Shown here one piece after another: positions 13,882-15,493 of a stretch of DNA of 15,493 nucleotides; positions within the stretch are counted from its first letter, which is position 1; every line of letters starts with the position of its first letter. The notes below the pieces were generated by a model. It saw nothing but the letters and a program-made list of their open reading frames with translations. It was not told the DNA's origin and did no database searches. The position numbers and the translations under genes were made by a program. The DNA is from JABDBK01 sp964453575 (GTDB lineage Bacteria; Pseudomonadota; Gammaproteobacteria; DSM-16500): assembly GCA_964453575.1 (NCBI GenBank), contig CAYVRW010000057.1, positions 1 through 15,493 on the forward strand, written 5' to 3'.

Positions 13882-14223
13882 ATGGATTGTTTATTCTGTA
13901 AGATAATAAGCGGTGAAGTACCAGCTAAGATCATCTATCGCGATGATTTAGTGCTTGCTTTTGATGATATCAATCCGCAAGCGCCTCATCATAAGCTTAT
14001 TGTTCCGCAGAAACATATTAATACAATCAATGAGTTGACATCAGAAGACAATGAACTTATGGGACATATGGTCCAAACGGCTAAATTATTGGCAAAAGAA
14101 ATGAATGTATCTGAGGAAGGTTATCGATTAGTCATAAATTGTAATGCTGGGGCAGGTCAAACGGTATTTCATATCCATGTCCATCTCATGGGCGGACGCC
14201 GTTTTGCGTGGCCTCCCGGATAA
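13882..14223 (+). CDS. hinT: Histidine triad (HIT) nucleotide-binding protein, HinT type
   Basis: HinT proteins hydrolyse purine nucleoside phosphoramidates. The 113-aa product has the typical N terminus MDCLFCKIISGEVPAKIIYRD, then DINPQAPHHKLIVPQKHI, and the catalytic triad motif HIHVHL (His97, His99, His101) near the end, followed by GGRRFAWPPG. The length is normal for the family (E. coli 119). AAAGGAG ending at 13875 lies 6 bp before ATG. Two Cys-x-x-Cys residues (3 and 6) are a common zinc-site remnant of this branch. folE follows after 12 bp, so the two probably share a transcript. Confidence 0.96.
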   Translation: MDCLFCKIISGEVPAKIIYRDDLVLAFDDINPQAPHHKLIVPQKHINTINELTSEDNELMGHMVQTAKLLAKEMNVSEEGYRLVINCNAGAGQTVFHIHVHLMGGRRFAWPPG

Positions 14224-14235
14224 TGAGGTAGGTAA

Positions 14236-14775
14236 GTGGAAAAGTATTATAAAAGTATTATAGAGGCAGTGGGCGAGGATATTCATAGAGATGGTTTAAA
14301 AGACACACCTAAGCGTGCTGCGAAAGCGATGGAGTTTTTAACGCATGGTTATCATGAGTCTGTTGAAAAAATAGTCAACGGTGCTTTGTTTGACTCTAAT
14401 AACGATGAAATGATCATTGTCAAAGACATAGAGCTTTATTCCCTCTGCGAACATCATTTATTGCCATTTATTGGTAAATGCCATGTTGCGTATATTCCAG
14501 GCGGTAAAATTATAGGATTATCGAAGATTGCCCGCTTGGTTGATATGTTTGCAAGACGTCTGCAAGTCCAGGAAAAATTGACAAAACAAATTGCTGAAAC
14601 AGTGCTGCAAGTGACCGGTGCCATCGGTGTTGGGGTAGTGATTGAAGCGAAACACTTATGCATGATGATGCGGGGTGTTGAAAAACAAAATTCAGTGATG
14701 ACGACTTCAGTGATGTTGGGTGGATTTCGATCAGATACGCGTACACGGACAGAATTTTTAAGTTTAATAAAATGA
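14236..14775 (+). CDS. folE: GTP cyclohydrolase I (type IA)
   Basis: This enzyme converts GTP to 7,8-dihydroneopterin triphosphate, the first step of tetrahydrofolate synthesis. The 179-aa product shows DTPKRAAKAMEFLTHGY, the zinc/active-site motif SLCEHHLLPFIGKCHVAYIP (Cys71, His74), KIIGLSKIARLVDMFARRLQVQE, and HLCMMMRGV (third zinc ligand Cys142). These correspond to E. coli Cys110, His113 and Cys181. The start is GTG 14236 with GAGG (14225-14228) 7 bp upstream. The N terminus is shorter than E. coli FolE (222 aa) but usual for many bacterial enzymes. It lies 12 bp after hinT. No terminator is visible before the next promoter. Confidence 0.97.
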   Translation: MEKYYKSIIEAVGEDIHRDGLKDTPKRAAKAMEFLTHGYHESVEKIVNGALFDSNNDEMIIVKDIELYSLCEHHLLPFIGKCHVAYIPGGKIIGLSKIARLVDMFARRLQVQEKLTKQIAETVLQVTGAIGVGVVIEAKHLCMMMRGVEKQNSVMTTSVMLGGFRSDTRTRTEFLSLIK

Positions 14776-14780
14776 CCTTT

Positions 14781-14813
14781 GTTAAGCATCTGTTAAGAAA
14801 ATATAAATATAAT
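14781..14813 (+). promoter_or_regulatory. Candidate PmrA-box-type promoter of the small membrane protein gene
   Basis: GTTAAG (14781-14786) and GTTAAG (14792-14797) form an 11-bp-phased direct repeat, followed by a perfect TATAAT (14808-14813). The second half-site to -10 distance (16 bp start to start) equals that at 4500/4516, and 15 of 17 bases of the repeat match that site. No -35 is seen. Transcription would start near 14820, which excludes an in-frame ATG at 14812 as the start of the downstream gene. Confidence 0.6.
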
Positions 14814-14853
14814 GCGCATTCTGTATCCCTCATCAGGGTGGGAAATAAAGGTT

Positions 14854-15129
14854 ATGAAAAAAAATCGCTCTATCAATGTTATCAGTATTATTTGCTTAAT
14901 TGCCATCGTCTATGTGACATTCAGAATTTTGTTACAAGATGACATTTTGCCATTTTCTATTTGGCATGTGCAGACATCGATGAATCATTGGATTAAACAG
15001 TGGCATATTGTTGCAGTGGGGTTATTGCCCATTTATGTGGCGTTAGTCTTTTTCGGTGCGGTACTCTGTGGAATTTTCTTCGGATCGGCTGCGCAGCGCT
15101 GGATTGCAAAGTTTTTGCAACAGAAATAA
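14854..15129 (+). CDS. Small membrane protein with two transmembrane helices, unknown function
   Basis: The 91-aa product has a short basic N terminus (MKKNRS), a hydrophobic helix at ~8-26 (INVISIICLIAIVYVTF), and a Trp/His-containing loop (~27-51). A second helix is at ~52-76 (IVAVGLLPIYVALVFFGAV), and a basic amphipathic tail (AQRWIAKFLQQK) follows. No family was recognised. ATG 14854 is preferred over ATG 14812, because the latter overlaps the TATAAT box; the ribosome-binding signal is mediocre (AAAGG very close, GGGTGGG at 14836-14842 rather far). Its promoter resembles that of the peptidase-like ankyrin gene, suggesting shared control. Positive ends with the two helices imply both termini in the cytoplasm. 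Confidence 0.7.
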   Translation: MKKNRSINVISIICLIAIVYVTFRILLQDDILPFSIWHVQTSMNHWIKQWHIVAVGLLPIYVALVFFGAVLCGIFFGSAAQRWIAKFLQQK

Positions 15130-15341
15130 TCAGATAATTGCTTGCAAAGATGTAAGCTATAAGCCATTAATGCATCCAGAAATCATCCCTATAAATGATC
15201 CTCATTTTTCTCATTTTGTGTTTAATTTATTGAATATAATGAATAAGATTTATTCCCGCATGTTTTTATAGTTAACCATCTACTTTTCTTAAAGCTACCT
15301 TCATTGTATCGTGAACTCCTTTTGTTAAGATGAAATATACA
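15130..15341. other. Non-coding AT-rich spacer
   Basis: No supported protein gene was found on either strand. A TATAAT (15235-15240) is present without a convincing -35. GCTTGC/GTAAGC (15141-15156 region) forms a short imperfect inverted repeat. The right part presumably contains the control region of the sRNA candidate; TATACA (15336-15341) is its most likely -10, without a recognisable -35. Confidence 0.5.
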
Positions 15342-15466
15342 CGGATGACAATAAGGATTGGCATTAAGGATTGATGCTTAGATGTAGGATGGTTTACCAC
15401 GGAAAGGTAGACAAGGCTGGATGCCAAACTATAGGGGTAATCGAAAGATTGCCCCTATTTCTTTTT
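15342..15466 (+). ncRNA. Candidate CsrA-sequestering small RNA (RsmY/RsmZ/CsrB-like)
   Basis: A stretch of ~120 nt without an ORF contains six GGA motifs (15343, 15355, 15368, 15387, 15401, 15419), four times or more the chance expectation. Three are in hairpin loops: GCAT/ATGC around TAAGGATTG (15361-15377); GTTTACC/GGTAGAC (one G-U) around ACGGAAA (15392-15412); GGC/GCC around TGGAT (15415-15425). Others lie in predicted single-stranded linkers. The stretch ends in a strong intrinsic terminator. Repeated loop-displayed GGA plus a terminator is the hallmark of Csr/Rsm sRNAs, which titrate CsrA; in Legionella these are driven by LetA. The 5' end is uncertain (~15342-15350), and no LetA/GacA box was recognised upstream. 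Structures were folded by eye. No sequence match was tested. Confidence 0.6.
15431..15466 (+). terminator. Strong rho-independent terminator
   Basis: ATAGGGGTAATC (15431-15442) pairs with GATTGCCCCTAT (15447-15458) over 12 bp with one G-U, closed by a GAAA tetraloop. TTTCTTTTT follows to 15466. It reads on + and has no U-tract on the other strand. Since no ORF lies just upstream, it most likely ends the sRNA candidate. Confidence 0.9.
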
Positions 15467-15493
15467 CGAAACATCGTTTTATAACTCGTCGTC

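Noticed and set aside
15138..15160. Possible GacA/LetA-type box (CTTGC-N-GTAAG) upstream of the sRNA candidate
   Set aside because: The half-sites are in the reverse order of TGTAAG-N6-CTTACA, are imperfect, and lie about 190 bp upstream of the likely start.
15272..15304. Minus-strand 10-codon frame (MKVALRKVDG) with AAAAGGAG upstream
   Set aside because: The Shine-Dalgarno is attractive, but the spacing is long (about 11 bp), the peptide is very short, and no downstream gene is visible that it could lead. It was kept out of the annotation.
1..15493. tRNA, rRNA, CRISPR arrays, transposase or phage genes
   Set aside because: None was seen: no cloverleaf-like or spaced direct-repeat arrays, and no transposase or integrase frames on either strand.

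Overview
The window comes from a fairly AT-rich gammaproteobacterium. The core gene order nusA-infB-rbfA-truB-rpsO-pnp is typical of that class. The accessory genes point towards a host-associated, Legionella/Coxiella-like lineage (Legionellales): two ankyrin-repeat proteins, one ending in a eukaryote-type CaaX box, PmrA-like direct repeats in promoters, and a candidate CsrA-sequestering small RNA. The order-level placement is inference, and no species is assigned.

Layout. 1-4400: the 3' end of nusA, then infB, rbfA and truB, all on +, the translation/transcription gene cluster. 4401-6448: an accessory insert that splits truB from rpsO. It holds an ankyrin protein with a papain-like (YopT/C58-like) N-terminal signature and a small proline/alanine-rich lipoprotein. 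6449-9098: rpsO with its own promoter and terminator, then pnp. 9099-12424: a second accessory block with a CaaX-tailed ankyrin protein on + and a hipBA-type toxin-antitoxin pair on -, bracketed by two copies of a GC-rich palindromic repeat. 12425-13764: ppa and trhO on -, overlapping by 4 bp. 13882-15129: hinT, folE and a small two-helix membrane protein on +. 15130-15493 contains no protein gene. It ends in a candidate Csr/Rsm-type sRNA of about 120 nt with a strong terminator.

How it may work together. Two unrelated genes, the peptidase-like ankyrin gene and the small membrane protein gene, share the same promoter architecture: GTTAAG-N5-GTTAAG followed by a -10 box at exactly the same distance. 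This resembles the PmrA box that drives Dot/Icm effector genes in Legionella and Coxiella. The ankyrin leader also carries two GGA sites, one inside a near-consensus CsrA site over the Shine-Dalgarno. The candidate sRNA at the far end of the window carries six GGA motifs, three of them in hairpin loops. Together these suggest a virulence-type circuit (PmrA for transcription, CsrA and its sRNA for translation) acting on putative secreted effectors beside housekeeping genes. The motifs are visible in the sequence; the regulatory wiring and secretion are inference.
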